Assembly (NCBI RefSeq): GCF_037203765.1
Contig: NZ_JBBCAS010000008.1
Coordinates: 137,772 to 201,771, forward strand
Direction: 5' to 3'
Source of the DNA: Sediminicola sp037203765
GTDB lineage: Bacteria; Bacteroidota; Bacteroidia; Flavobacteriales; Flavobacteriaceae
DNA: 64,000 bases
In this document: piece after piece, positions 7,764 through 16,338 of the stretch
Layout of the letters: every line of letters starts with the position of its first letter
Position numbering within the stretch: position 1 is the stretch's first letter
The notes under the pieces: model-generated
What the model was told of the DNA's origin: nothing
The model's database searches: none
Seen by the model: the letters and a program-made list of their open reading frames with translations, nothing else
Position numbers and translations under genes: made by a program

Positions 7764-9485
7764 CTATTCCTCTGAAAATTCCAAGGTGGCCATTCCGGAA
7801 TAGCGGGAGTCGTCTATATCCATGATCCACATTTCCTTTCCATATTTGCCATTTAATTTGGTCACGTAAGCGTCTCGGGCTGTCTGTGAATCTTCATAAT
7901 GAGCCAGATATACATAGTTCAATCCATTTTCAGGATTTCTAAAATGATTGACATTCAATCCTTCGGCCCTTAATTCCTTTATAAAATTTTCCATGTATGC
8001 CTTATTGCCAAATACATTGGCCACGATGTAATGTCCTTGATCTATCCCTGGAATTTTACCAAACTTGCGGGTGATTATATCTTGGGGATCATTGTATTCA
8101 GGTCTCTCGTACACCGTTGAATTATACTCTTCTATGGTATTGGACACTACTGTCAGGTCATCCTTATTGGGATCGGTCACTTTATGCTGGGCCAATTCCG
8201 TATCATCCGCTACCGGTTTGTCATTATTGACGAAATATACTTTTTTCGCCGTTTCCTCTAGATCCGGACGGGCACCATTTGTTTCCCTTTTAACAATTCT
8301 CATGACCATTTCAAACCGACGTTCCAAATCCCTTTCCCTATTTTTCTCCAATGAATCCAATCTAAATTGAAGCTGTTGTAGTAGGGCGTAATTTTCTCCT
8401 TTACCATAGTTCAAATTATCCAAATCCTTTACCAAAGGCCTATCATACTTATCATCTGCTGTTTCGTTTACGACCAAGGATTCATAGCTATCCTCATCCA
8501 AATTCACCATATCCTCAGTAAGATTTGGAATAAAGGACAAGGCTACGGACAACTCATGGGTTACCCCAAAATTTTCATAACCATTGGACAATCCCTTTTC
8601 AAAATTATAGCCCAAGGATAACCTGCGACTCAAATTAAATCCTGTCCCTGCCGAAATCCCGTAAAAGCTATCATATCCTCCTTGTAACCAACCTATTTTA
8701 GGGAGGTCCAAGATGATTCCTCCCCCATATTCGATACTTTCTTGTCCCCTTGACCGTACCCTTGCCAATGGCAATAGCCGACCATTTTCGAAGACCCCGT
8801 CCCTACTGCTCAATCCATGGGTGTACTGAAGGTGGCCGGAAAATGTCTTTTCACTGAATTCCGTTAAGGATTTACCCGTTTTTAAATTAAAATCAGCCAA
8901 ATTTTCAGCAAAAATACCAATATCGAACTTCCCCATCGCCAAGTTCAAACCAGGTTGGAACGCTAAGATGGAACTTTCGTTCAATCCGTCCAAAAAGGGG
9001 TCTTCCTCTCCAGTGACAATTTTACTTTGGTCCACATTACTGCGATAGTAAGGAATATTTACCCCAAAGGAGAAAACAGTTTTAGGCCCCAAACGCACGC
9101 CATAGGCATAATTGGCCAACACGCCAATATTGGTGACCACCCCTTCCGTCTGATTGTAGAGACTCAGTCCCAGACCGGTCCGGTCATTGATCCTACCGCT
9201 ATAGCTTAAAAAATAGTTTTGAGAATTATTTTCATAGTAGGCCGATTGACTCCTATGAAAAAAATTGACGTAGGATTTGTCTTCCCTGACGGTTGAAAAT
9301 GTCGGGTTTATCAAAAACCTATTGAATTTAAGCAGGTTTTGAAAAGGCACATCATAATTCAAATAAGGATTTTCCTCTTGCGCATTTACCGTGGAGGCAA
9401 AGGGCAATATTAACAATAAAAGGAAAAAAACGGGAAATAGGCCACCTTTTGAAACAAGGCATTGGTTCTTTTTGGGGGTTTTCAT
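7764..9485 (-). CDS. PorP/SprF-family outer-membrane protein with C-terminal SPOR-like domain
   Basis: About 573 residues from the preferred start at 9485 (MKTPKKNQC); an upstream in-frame start at 9515 only adds residues before the signal peptide. After the signal (cleaved near VNAQ|EENP) residues 30-330 form the PorP/SprF beta-barrel repeat pattern typical of type IX secretion partners (PYLNYDVPFQNLLKFNRFLINPTF, GLGLSLYNQTEG, FSFGVNIPYYRS). A charged linker follows. The last 90 residues (GHYIVANVFGNKAYMENFIKELRAEG, YVYLAHYEDSQTARDAY) resemble a SPOR peptidoglycan-binding domain. PorP/SprF proteins tether secreted adhesins or act with GldKLMN; the extra domain suggests attachment to the wall. 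It is longer than the usual 300-350 residues for the family. Confidence 0.85.
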   Translation of the reverse strand: MKTPKKNQCLVSKGGLFPVFFLLLLILPFASTVNAQEENPYLNYDVPFQNLLKFNRFLINPTFSTVREDKSYVNFFHRSQSAYYENNSQNYFLSYSGRINDRTGLGLSLYNQTEGVVTNIGVLANYAYGVRLGPKTVFSFGVNIPYYRSNVDQSKIVTGEEDPFLDGLNESSILAFQPGLNLAMGKFDIGIFAENLADFNLKTGKSLTEFSEKTFSGHLQYTHGLSSRDGVFENGRLLPLARVRSRGQESIEYGGGIILDLPKIGWLQGGYDSFYGISAGTGFNLSRRLSLGYNFEKGLSNGYENFGVTHELSVALSFIPNLTEDMVNLDEDSYESLVVNETADDKYDRPLVKDLDNLNYGKGENYALLQQLQFRLDSLEKNRERDLERRFEMVMRIVKRETNGARPDLEETAKKVYFVNNDKPVADDTELAQHKVTDPNKDDLTVVSNTIEEYNSTVYERPEYNDPQDIITRKFGKIPGIDQGHYIVANVFGNKAYMENFIKELRAEGLNVNHFRNPENGLNYVYLAHYEDSQTARDAYVTKLNGKYGKEMWIMDIDDSRYSGMATLEFSEE

Positions 9486-9515
9486 GGCACAAGCATTAAA
9501 TGCACATAAAATCAA

Positions 9516-9912
9516 TTCCTGGATTATAGTTCAAATCATCTTCATAAAGAGAAAAAAACCCGGTATAGGGTAAACAGGAAATAATTCTAAGACATAGGTT
9601 AATTATATTTCAGATTTGGGTAGGATGAAGATACATGTTTTCCGCCAAAAGGTGCAATATTTTCGATGAAATGCACCATTTGTTTATAAATTAATGAATT
9701 GATTACCATTTGGTTGACAGCAATCCGTTTTCAGTAATTGGGGATTCACCCTACCTCATGCCTTCTAAAATTTACCCAGTACAATAGGTTCTACAGTGAT
9801 TGGAATCATCCCAAGGAGTTGGTTTGGATAGCCTATAAAAGAGAGCAACAAACAAAAAGCCATCGGCTGAACCGATGGCTTTTTAATTCTTGAATTATAT
9901 GGTGTGGTAAGA
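9516..9912. other. intergenic stretch
   Basis: Just under 400 bases holding the promoter of the PorP-like gene and the terminator of the alcohol dehydrogenase (9854-9884). A CTACAG word near 9791 resembles the LytTR half-site found later in the window but lacks a second copy 21 bases on, so I do not count it. No gene is visible. Confidence 0.5.
9854..9884 (-). terminator. terminator of alcohol dehydrogenase
   Basis: A perfect 13-bp stem AAAAAGCCATCGG / CCGATGGCTTTTT with a CTGAA loop, 29 bases beyond the stop of the minus-strand dehydrogenase. The A/T flanks make it functional in either direction. Confidence 0.8.
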
Positions 9913-10965
9913 TTAACCGTTCTTCAAGGATTTCATATCTATGACGAAACGATATTTAACATCTGATTTCACCAAACGGTCAAACGCCTCATTGATATTC
10001 TGCATATCGATCATTTCTATATCTGAAACCACATTGTGTTCTCCGCAAAAATCCAACATCTCTTGTGTTTCCTTGATGCCCCCGATCAAAGAACCGGCAA
10101 TACGCTTTCGTCCCATCACCAAGCCTCCGCCATGCAATGGATCCAAAGGCTCTATAGCACCTACCAATACCATCGTGGCATCTCTTTTCAAAAGATTCAC
10201 GTAAGGGTTCATATCGTGCCCAACCGGAATAGTATTCAAAAGGAAATCAAAAGATCCCGCGTGTTTCTCCATCTGCTTTTCATCTTTGGAGATCAAAACC
10301 TCATCGGCACCCAATTTTTTGGCATCCCCACTCTTAGATGGAGATGTTGTGATCATTACTACATGGGCGCCCATGGCATCGGCAAATTTGATTCCCATAT
10401 GTCCAAGTCCTCCAAGTCCGATCACACCTACTTTATCCCCTTTTTTTACATTCCAATGTTTTAAGGGAGAATAGGTGGTAATTCCGGCACATAGCAACGG
10501 TGCCGCTGCCCTAGGATCTAAATTTTCAGGAACACTCAACACGAATTCCTTATCTACCACCACTTGTTCGGAATATCCGCCAAAGGTATGTCCACCCAAA
10601 TGCTTGTCCGGTCCATTGTATGTGAATGTTGCCCCGTTCTCGCAGAATTGCTCCATATCATCTTTACAGGCACCACATTCTTGACAAGAATCTACCATAC
10701 ACCCTACTCCAACTAGCTGTCCTACCTTGAACTTGGTCACATTGGCTCCTACCTCGGTAATCCTTCCAATGATCTCATGACCTGGAACGACAGGATAAAC
10801 GGAATTTTTCCAATCGTTTCTAACTTGGTGCAGATCACTGTGGCAAACCCCGCAGTATTCAATATCTATTTTTACATCATCTGCCGTGACATCTCTTCTG
10901 TCCAGTGTAAACGGGACCATTTCAGAATCTTTTGTCTTTGCGGCGTATGCTTTTACTTCTGTCAT
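9913..10965 (-). CDS. zinc-dependent NAD(P) alcohol dehydrogenase
   Basis: A 350-residue cytosolic medium-chain dehydrogenase of the cinnamyl-alcohol/YahK branch. It should interconvert alcohols and aldehydes using NADP(H). The catalytic zinc ligands are in GVCHSDLHQVRND and PVVPGHEIIGRI. The structural zinc cysteines are in VGCMVDSCQECGACKDDMEQFC. The Rossmann motif GVIGLGGLGHMGIKFADAMGA is intact. Length and motif order match the family. The gene is monocistronic, with its own terminator, and lies between the PorP-like gene and dps. Proximity to dps/oxyR might hint at a role in aldehyde detoxification, but that is speculation. Confidence 0.93.
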   Translation of the reverse strand: MTEVKAYAAKTKDSEMVPFTLDRRDVTADDVKIDIEYCGVCHSDLHQVRNDWKNSVYPVVPGHEIIGRITEVGANVTKFKVGQLVGVGCMVDSCQECGACKDDMEQFCENGATFTYNGPDKHLGGHTFGGYSEQVVVDKEFVLSVPENLDPRAAAPLLCAGITTYSPLKHWNVKKGDKVGVIGLGGLGHMGIKFADAMGAHVVMITTSPSKSGDAKKLGADEVLISKDEKQMEKHAGSFDFLLNTIPVGHDMNPYVNLLKRDATMVLVGAIEPLDPLHGGGLVMGRKRIAGSLIGGIKETQEMLDFCGEHNVVSDIEMIDMQNINEAFDRLVKSDVKYRFVIDMKSLKNG

Positions 10966-11124
10966 ATAGCTTTTTTTTTGATTTAAATAATTTACGAAAA
11001 ATGAGTACGAATATCAATAAAATAGACCGTTTAACTTGACTTTAACGCCTTGGATATTGACACTAAAAAAAAAAAGAGCCTCTTAAAAAGGCGCATTCCT
11101 GTTCTTTGTCGAGGACAACAAAAA

Positions 11125-11146
11125 AAGCTTACCCATGGGTAAGCTT
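11125..11146 (-). terminator. palindromic terminator of dps
   Basis: Perfect 22-base palindrome AAGCTTACCCA/TGGGTAAGCTT, 23 bases beyond the dps stop on the minus strand. An A-run on its left side (11119-11126) gives a U-tract in the minus-strand transcript. Confidence 0.75.
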
Positions 11147-11168
11147 AAATTTCTAGTTTCTGAAAAGT

Positions 11169-11648
11169 TTAAATGGCCTCGCCCAACCAAGCTTTCATCA
11201 TCCATAATACTTTTTCCTGTTCCGTAATAAAGTCGCTCATCATGGAATTGGTCCCTTCGTCATGGGCATCATCTGAGGACGCCAGAATTTTACGTTCAAT
11301 GACCAATAATTCCTTTAGTGAATCCACTATCAATCGGATGGCCGACTCATCTTCCGATACATTCTTTCCTACTGGGACTTTTGAGTTTGAGATGTAATCC
11401 TCAAAAGTATGCAATGGCACACCTCCCAAGGTCAGGATGCGTTCTGCAACCATATCGACTTTTAAATTGGCATCGTTGTACAGCTCTTCAAATTTCACAT
11501 GAAGATCAAAGAAACGCTTGCCCTTGATATTCCAGTGAATTCCCCTTAAATTTTGATAATATCTCTGAAAGTTTGCCAATAGAATATTCAAATCCTTACT
11601 TATGGATAATGATTTATCGGCATCCAATCCTATACTGTTTAACTTCAT
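11169..11648 (-). CDS. dps: Dps ferritin-like DNA protection protein
   Basis: A 159-residue four-helix protein of the Dps family. Dps dodecamers oxidise Fe(II) with hydrogen peroxide, store ferric iron and shield DNA. The ferroxidase ligands lie in the first helix pair: LRGIHWNIKGKRFFDLHVKFEELYNDA supplies the His, His, Asp and Glu set. The length is normal for the family. It is divergently transcribed from oxyR with a 100-base shared gap, which is the classical arrangement for OxyR control of dps. It ends before a strong palindromic terminator. Confidence 0.94.
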   Translation of the reverse strand: MKLNSIGLDADKSLSISKDLNILLANFQRYYQNLRGIHWNIKGKRFFDLHVKFEELYNDANLKVDMVAERILTLGGVPLHTFEDYISNSKVPVGKNVSEDESAIRLIVDSLKELLVIERKILASSDDAHDEGTNSMMSDFITEQEKVLWMMKAWLGEAI

Positions 11649-11748
11649 TTTTCTCGTTTTAAATTATCTAAAGGTAGAAAATTTATACTGGCCATTTGAA
11701 TAGTTTTTATCGATAGTTTTTATAATTTTATCACTTAATATTATATAC

Positions 11749-12690
11749 ATGACCATTACCCAATTGCAGTATGTTTTGGCTGTTGCCGAATATCAGAATT
11801 TTACCCTTGCGGCAGAAAAAAGCTTTGTTACCCAACCAACTTTGAGCATGCAGGTGCAAAAACTGGAAGATGAACTGGACATTTTGATCTTTGATCGTAG
11901 CAAAAAACCAATTTCAGTAACCGATGTAGGACAAAAGATTGTTTCCCAAGCAAAAAATATTGTCAATGAAGCCAATCGTATCAAGGATATTGTGGACCAG
12001 GAAAAAGGGTTTATTGGAGGGGAATATACCCTGGGGATCATTCCTACCATTATGCCCACCTTACTCCCCATGTTCCTTAAAACCTTTATAAAAAAGTACC
12101 CTAAGGTCAACCTTATTATCAAGGAACAAAATACGGAAGGCCTTATCCGGAATATTCAGGATGGGCATTTGGACGCTGCCATTGCGGCCACCCCGTTAGA
12201 GGTTGAATTCATCAAAGAACGTCCATTGTATTACGAGCCTTTTGTGGGCTATGTACCACCTAGCAACAAGTTGCATCAATTGGAAAAATTGAACCCCGAA
12301 GATCTGGATATAAATGAAGTACTCCTTTTAAAGGACGGACACTGTTTCAGGGATGGAATCATCAATCTATGTAAATCCTCCAAGAGCTTTGAAGATGACC
12401 ATTTTTCACTACAAAGCGGAAGTTTTGAGACTTTGGTCAACCTATCCAATGAAGGACTTGGTATGACCCTTTTGCCGTATTTGAACACCTTGGAACTGGA
12501 TGACAAGAAAATGCAGAATCTTAGGTATTTCAACAGTCCTTCCCCCGCTAGGGAAGTAAGCCTCATTTATCACAAAAGTGAATTAAAGATCCAGATAACA
12601 GAGGCAATCAGGGAAGTAATAGCTAGTGTGGTACGAGGTGCAATTGCTTTTCAGGACGTAAAAATCATTAGTCCGCTTACAAAAAAGTAA
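11749..12690 (+). CDS. oxyR: OxyR, peroxide-responsive LysR-family regulator
   Basis: A 313-residue LysR-type regulator. The N-terminal winged helix (MTITQLQYVLAVAEYQNFTLAAEKSFVTQPTLSMQVQKLE) is followed by the co-inducer domain. The redox cysteines are C199 and C208 in KDGHCFRDGIINLC, at exactly the residue numbers of E. coli OxyR. This strongly supports peroxide sensing by disulfide formation, rather than a generic LysR role. The shared spacer with the divergent dps gene probably carries its binding site. A bidirectional terminator lies 129 bases downstream. Confidence 0.94.
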   Translation: MTITQLQYVLAVAEYQNFTLAAEKSFVTQPTLSMQVQKLEDELDILIFDRSKKPISVTDVGQKIVSQAKNIVNEANRIKDIVDQEKGFIGGEYTLGIIPTIMPTLLPMFLKTFIKKYPKVNLIIKEQNTEGLIRNIQDGHLDAAIAATPLEVEFIKERPLYYEPFVGYVPPSNKLHQLEKLNPEDLDINEVLLLKDGHCFRDGIINLCKSSKSFEDDHFSLQSGSFETLVNLSNEGLGMTLLPYLNTLELDDKKMQNLRYFNSPSPAREVSLIYHKSELKIQITEAIREVIASVVRGAIAFQDVKIISPLTKK

Positions 12691-12818
12691 ACACGATTTG
12701 TCCCCATGCATCTCCCGTAAAATCTTAATTAAAAAGAAGGGTGGTTTACCCTTGTCCAAAAATTCAACTTTACCTTTTTTACACCTCAATAGGGAAAATT
12801 GATTTGTGAACCTCCAAT

Positions 12819-12856
12819 AAATAAGAAAGCCACTTGATCAAGTGGCTTTCTTATTT
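12819..12856. terminator. perfect palindromic bidirectional terminator
   Basis: A 38-base perfect palindrome centred on TGATCA between convergent oxyR and the 65-codon gene at 12855. Each arm begins AAATAAGAAAGCCACT, so T-rich tracts are present for both strands. It reaches the last base of the small gene's stop codon. Confidence 0.8.
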
Positions 12857-13052
12857 ATGGTTGAATGTAAATTAAACATTGCTTTAATTCTGGTTTGTCG
12901 GTAATGAATTGTTTAATCCAATGTTTTAATTCCTCTACCTCTATGGGCAGTAATCTAGAAATCGCTTTTTCCAACTCTTTGCAAAACAACACTGAGTCGA
13001 AACTAACTTTTTGAAGGACAGTTTTAGTGTACTCCAGCATAGCTCTAGCCAT
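12855..13052 (-). CDS. conserved small protein, flavobacterial
   Basis: A 65-residue helical protein (MARAMLEYTKTVLQKVSFDSVLFCKELEKAISRLLP...). It is acidic-amphipathic, has no signal or transmembrane segment, and a single Cys at residue 24. I recall very similar short proteins, often starting MARAMLEYTKTVLQKVSFD, in other flavobacteria, which supports a real conserved gene; that is memory, not a search. The function is unknown. It ends in the palindromic terminator shared with oxyR and lies 145 bases from the divergent carboxypeptidase. Confidence 0.75.
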   Translation of the reverse strand: MARAMLEYTKTVLQKVSFDSVLFCKELEKAISRLLPIEVEELKHWIKQFITDKPELKQCLIYIQP

Positions 13053-13197
13053 ATTTCAAAGTTTTTATTTAAGGTTATTACCGCTAATTTAACGAATTAT
13101 GAGGGATAAAATTGTATTATCTTCGTTAAAAGTAGAAAAATATCAGTTATACATAGAAAATCATCAGTTAAAAACTAACCTTAAGCTGCCATAGTCC

Positions 13198-14472
13198 ATG
13201 ATGCACAAATCAATGTTAACCCTCTTAATATCAGTGCTTCTCATAGGGTGTTCTGCCTCTAAACAAAGAAAATTAACCAAAGGCATAGTCAATAGCATCA
13301 CTATTGGGGATTTTGAGAACCAATTTACCGGATTTTTAGTTTTTGATCCTACCACCAAGGATACTATCATCAGCTATAACTCAGACAAATATTTCCTTCC
13401 GGCCAGTAATGTAAAAATTTTTACGCTGTATACAGCTCTGCAATTATTGCCCAATAGCATCCCATCCCTTAAATATATAGAACAGGGAGATACCCTTTAT
13501 ATTGAAGGCACCGGAGATCCAACCCCCCTTCACCCCTACTACAAGGACAGTACCCTTTTGCATTTTTTGGCCAAATCGAAGGCGATAGCGCTACATCCCA
13601 ATAATTTCAAGGAGGATAGGTTAGGCCCCGGATGGTCCTGGGAAGATTACGATCAATATTATGCCCCTGAACGAGGTGCGCTACCACTGTATGGCAATGT
13701 TGTAAGGGTAATTCAAACGGATCGTATTGGGATTGTCCCGGATCTCTTCAGGGATAGCGTTTTGGTTTCCGCTGGAAATCGCAACAGACAATTGCACCAA
13801 AACCTTTTTTATTTGGACCGAGGTCGTAAAGATACGGTAGAGGTACCTTTTATCACGGACAGCCAACTTACGAAAAAGCTATTGGAAAAAGCACTAAACA
13901 AGGAGATTGGCCTAATTGAGGCCATGCCCAAGGGCACCAAAAAAGTGCTTTATGGTTTGCCTTCAGATTCTTTGTACCGAAGGATGATGCACCATAGTGA
14001 CAATTTTATAGCAGAACAACTTTTAATCTTATCCTCTTCCGTATTAAAGGATACTTTAAACAGTAAAATTCCACGGGACCATATTCTCAAAAATCAATTA
14101 TCCTCCCTTCGGCAGGCCCCAAGGTGGGTAGATGGATCTGGACTATCGCGCTACAACCTCTTCACTCCAGAATCCATGGTGGTTGTCCTTGAAAAACTGT
14201 ATGAAGACCTTCCCAAGGAAAGGCTCCTGGATCTCTTCCCTGCGGGAGGAATGGATGGAACAATTCAAGACTGGTTTAGAGGCAACCCGAAACCCTATCT
14301 TTTTGCAAAATCGGGATCTATGGGCAATACCTATTGCCTAAGTGGCTATTTGCGCACCGGCTCTGGAAAAATCCTGATCTTTAGCTTTATGAACAATCAC
14401 TATAGGCAATCTACAAACAATCTTAAAAAAGAAATGACCGCAATATTCGAGTCGATAAGGGATGCCTATTGA
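13198..14472 (+). CDS. PBP4-type D-alanyl-D-alanine carboxypeptidase (S13), lipoprotein
   Basis: A 424-residue periplasmic serine peptidase of the S13/DacB family, which trims or cleaves peptidoglycan cross-links. It starts with a lipoprotein signal (lipid Cys C18 in LIGCSAS). All three penicillin-binding motifs are present: SNVK (S70, K73), SDN in MHHSDNFIAEQLL, and KSG in FAKSGSMGNTYCLSGYL. The length is shorter than DacB with its inserted domains but usual for Bacteroidetes versions. The 3' end overlaps the convergent msrA gene by 7 bases. Confidence 0.9.
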   Translation: MMHKSMLTLLISVLLIGCSASKQRKLTKGIVNSITIGDFENQFTGFLVFDPTTKDTIISYNSDKYFLPASNVKIFTLYTALQLLPNSIPSLKYIEQGDTLYIEGTGDPTPLHPYYKDSTLLHFLAKSKAIALHPNNFKEDRLGPGWSWEDYDQYYAPERGALPLYGNVVRVIQTDRIGIVPDLFRDSVLVSAGNRNRQLHQNLFYLDRGRKDTVEVPFITDSQLTKKLLEKALNKEIGLIEAMPKGTKKVLYGLPSDSLYRRMMHHSDNFIAEQLLILSSSVLKDTLNSKIPRDHILKNQLSSLRQAPRWVDGSGLSRYNLFTPESMVVVLEKLYEDLPKERLLDLFPAGGMDGTIQDWFRGNPKPYLFAKSGSMGNTYCLSGYLRTGSGKILIFSFMNNHYRQSTNNLKKEMTAIFESIRDAY

Positions 14473-14966
14473 TGGTTGCCTTTGAGTAGGGCTGAAAAAT
14501 TAGCACTTAGTTTGTCCAGTTTAGGATCAATATACGTTTTACAAAAGGGCTTGTCAGGATTGGAATAGTAGTAATTGTGAAATTGTGTTTCAGAAGGTTT
14601 GAAGTCTCCAAAAAGCAAAACCTGTGTTATCAGTGGATCCTTAAAATTACACTGCAACGATTTCAAGGTTTTCTTAACAACATTTATTTCCCCTTCATCA
14701 AAAACATAAATGGCCGACCTGTATTTGGTCCTTAAGGAATGATCCGCTGTACTGTTATGAGTATGAAGATGAACAGTAATAAGTTCTTTTAGTGAAAGCT
14801 CGTCCTGATTATAGGAAACGATGACTGCTTCTGAATAAGATGAGTCTGGTTCCCTAGCGGCTATGAAGCCTTGCGCTACATGAGTCACTCCTTTGAGTAA
14901 TTGAAATACTGCCTCTGTACACCAATGGCATCCACCTCCAAAGCCTATTTTACACCTGGTATCCAT
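14466..14966 (-). CDS. msrA: peptide-methionine (S)-S-oxide reductase
   Basis: A 166-residue MsrA. It reduces methionine-S-sulfoxide in proteins. The catalytic Cys is C13 in FGGGCHWCTEAVFQ, the family signature (usually GCFWC; here His replaces Phe, as in a subset of MsrA). The conserved SYSEAV and later YYYSNPDKPFCKTYIDPKL segments are present, the last carrying a possible resolving Cys. No signal peptide, so cytosolic. It fits with the nearby oxidative-stress genes oxyR and dps, and it lies 24 bases downstream of nudK on the same strand. Confidence 0.9.
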   Translation of the reverse strand: MDTRCKIGFGGGCHWCTEAVFQLLKGVTHVAQGFIAAREPDSSYSEAVIVSYNQDELSLKELITVHLHTHNSTADHSLRTKYRSAIYVFDEGEINVVKKTLKSLQCNFKDPLITQVLLFGDFKPSETQFHNYYYSNPDKPFCKTYIDPKLDKLSANFSALLKGNHQ

Positions 14967-14990
14967 GACTGTTTGGTCGTAAAAGCACCA

Positions 14991-15572
14991 TTAAAATAAC
15001 TGGTTCACTTTGGCATATTGCAATAGCATGATGGTTTTGGCATCCTTGATGGCGCCTTGGTCTATCATTGACAGGGCATCTTCAAATACATATTCCAAGA
15101 TCTCAATATTCTCCGTTTCATGGGCTGCCCCACCACCTTCACCAATCTTCATTTGTTCATTGTACTGGCCAATAAAGAAATGTAGAATTTCCGACACTGA
15201 TCCGGGGGACATATAAGATTCAAATACTTTTTGCACCTCATCTACACGATAGCCTGTTTCTTCCTCAACTTCTTTTCGTATGCAATCTTCTGGGTGATCA
15301 CCATCCAAGACCCCGGCGCAGACCTCGATCATCATCCCTGTTGGATTCCCATTCAGGTAGGTAGGCATTCTAAACTGCTTGGTGAGGATGACCGTACCCT
15401 TGGACTTATTATAAAGCAATATGGCTGCCCCGTTGCCACGGTCATAGACTTCCCGCACCTGTTTTTCCCAAGTTCCATCCTCCCTCTCATATTCAAAAGA
15501 TATCTTTTGAAGGGTATACCAATGATCCGATAGCACATCCTTCTTAATATTTCTTACCTGTCCGTTCTTCAA
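14991..15572 (-). CDS. nudK: Nudix hydrolase, GDP-mannose pyrophosphatase NudK-like
   Basis: A 193-residue Nudix enzyme. The Nudix box is GDHPEDCIRKEVEEETGYRV, with Lys at the usual Arg position (KEVEEETG), as in E. coli NudK. Further NudK-type blocks are ESYMSPGSVSEILHFFIGQY and the C-terminal IKDAKTIMLLQYAKV. NudK hydrolyses GDP-mannose to GMP and mannose-1-phosphate. The acid region GEGGGAAHETENIEILEY also follows the family. Cytosolic. It is 42 bases downstream of the DUF2461 gene and 24 upstream of msrA. Confidence 0.88.
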   Translation of the reverse strand: MKNGQVRNIKKDVLSDHWYTLQKISFEYEREDGTWEKQVREVYDRGNGAAILLYNKSKGTVILTKQFRMPTYLNGNPTGMMIEVCAGVLDGDHPEDCIRKEVEEETGYRVDEVQKVFESYMSPGSVSEILHFFIGQYNEQMKIGEGGGAAHETENIEILEYVFEDALSMIDQGAIKDAKTIMLLQYAKVNQLF

Positions 15573-15614
15573 TTGTATTACTTTTTTTGGGTTGGCTATT
15601 TTTATAAAATTCTT

Positions 15615-16268
15615 TTATACCGTGACGGTTTTGTTCAGATACCGTCTAAAGGGCAACATTTCTTGATAGATCTGCAGTACCTTTTCTTTAAAATTATCCT
15701 GCAAAATCTCCTTCTCATTCATAGGGTGCATCACAGCAAAGGTTTTGTTTTTGAGCAGATCCAAATGAGGGTGGTCCCTGCTAAAACCTTTGGGAGCCAT
15801 TTTTAGTTTCTGATCCTCTACCAGGCCCCCAAAAGTATTCTGAAAAGATTTTTTGTGAAGGATCTTTTTAAATTCTTCCCCGTCGTAATCAATACCATCC
15901 CTGATACTTTGTAGCGTTTTTGAATCTGGTCGCCAAAAACCTCCGGCCAACATAGATTCATGAATGCCTATCTGTATGTAAAAATCGGCAGTATTGGGCG
16001 CTTTGTCCAATCCCGCACCAAAATGATCTTTGTACACCGGTTTATTTGGATGGAACATAAGATTATTATTGATGCGGTTTATTCCTTTCTTGCCGGGCGT
16101 GGAATAATACTCCTTATCAATGGCCTCCAAGGTACTGTTCAGATCATCCAACCAAGAGATATAGCCATCTCTGACCTTATAGTAACGCTTTCTATTGGCA
16201 TCCATCCATTCTTTGGAATTGTTCCTTTCCAAATCACGCAGAAAAGCAAACAGCTCTTTAAAATCCAT
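15615..16268 (-). CDS. DUF2461 family protein
   Basis: A 217-residue protein of the DUF2461 family (TIGR02453-like). Family features visible are the opening FAFLRDLERNNSKEWMDANRKRYYKVRDGYISWL, the central NNLMFHPNKPVYKDHFGA and the IGIHESMLAGGFWRPDSKTLQSIRDGID block. The fold is predicted alpha/beta and cytosolic. The biochemical function of the family has not been established. It shares the minus strand with nudK and msrA downstream and probably starts that transcript. Confidence 0.88.
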   Translation of the reverse strand: MDFKELFAFLRDLERNNSKEWMDANRKRYYKVRDGYISWLDDLNSTLEAIDKEYYSTPGKKGINRINNNLMFHPNKPVYKDHFGAGLDKAPNTADFYIQIGIHESMLAGGFWRPDSKTLQSIRDGIDYDGEEFKKILHKKSFQNTFGGLVEDQKLKMAPKGFSRDHPHLDLLKNKTFAVMHPMNEKEILQDNFKEKVLQIYQEMLPFRRYLNKTVTV

Positions 16269-16338
16269 AAAAAGTATTCTTGTTGTATGGAATTATTCTC
16301 ATTGAATTATTTGTAATATGAAGCGGTTATTGGTCTGA

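Noticed and set aside
9785..9815. CTACAGTGA word resembling a LytTR half-site
   Set aside because: No second repeat 21 bases away and no -7 element at the fixed spacing.
10036..10464. 142-codon plus-strand ORF
   Set aside because: Antisense to the alcohol dehydrogenase, which has all its motifs; no own signal.
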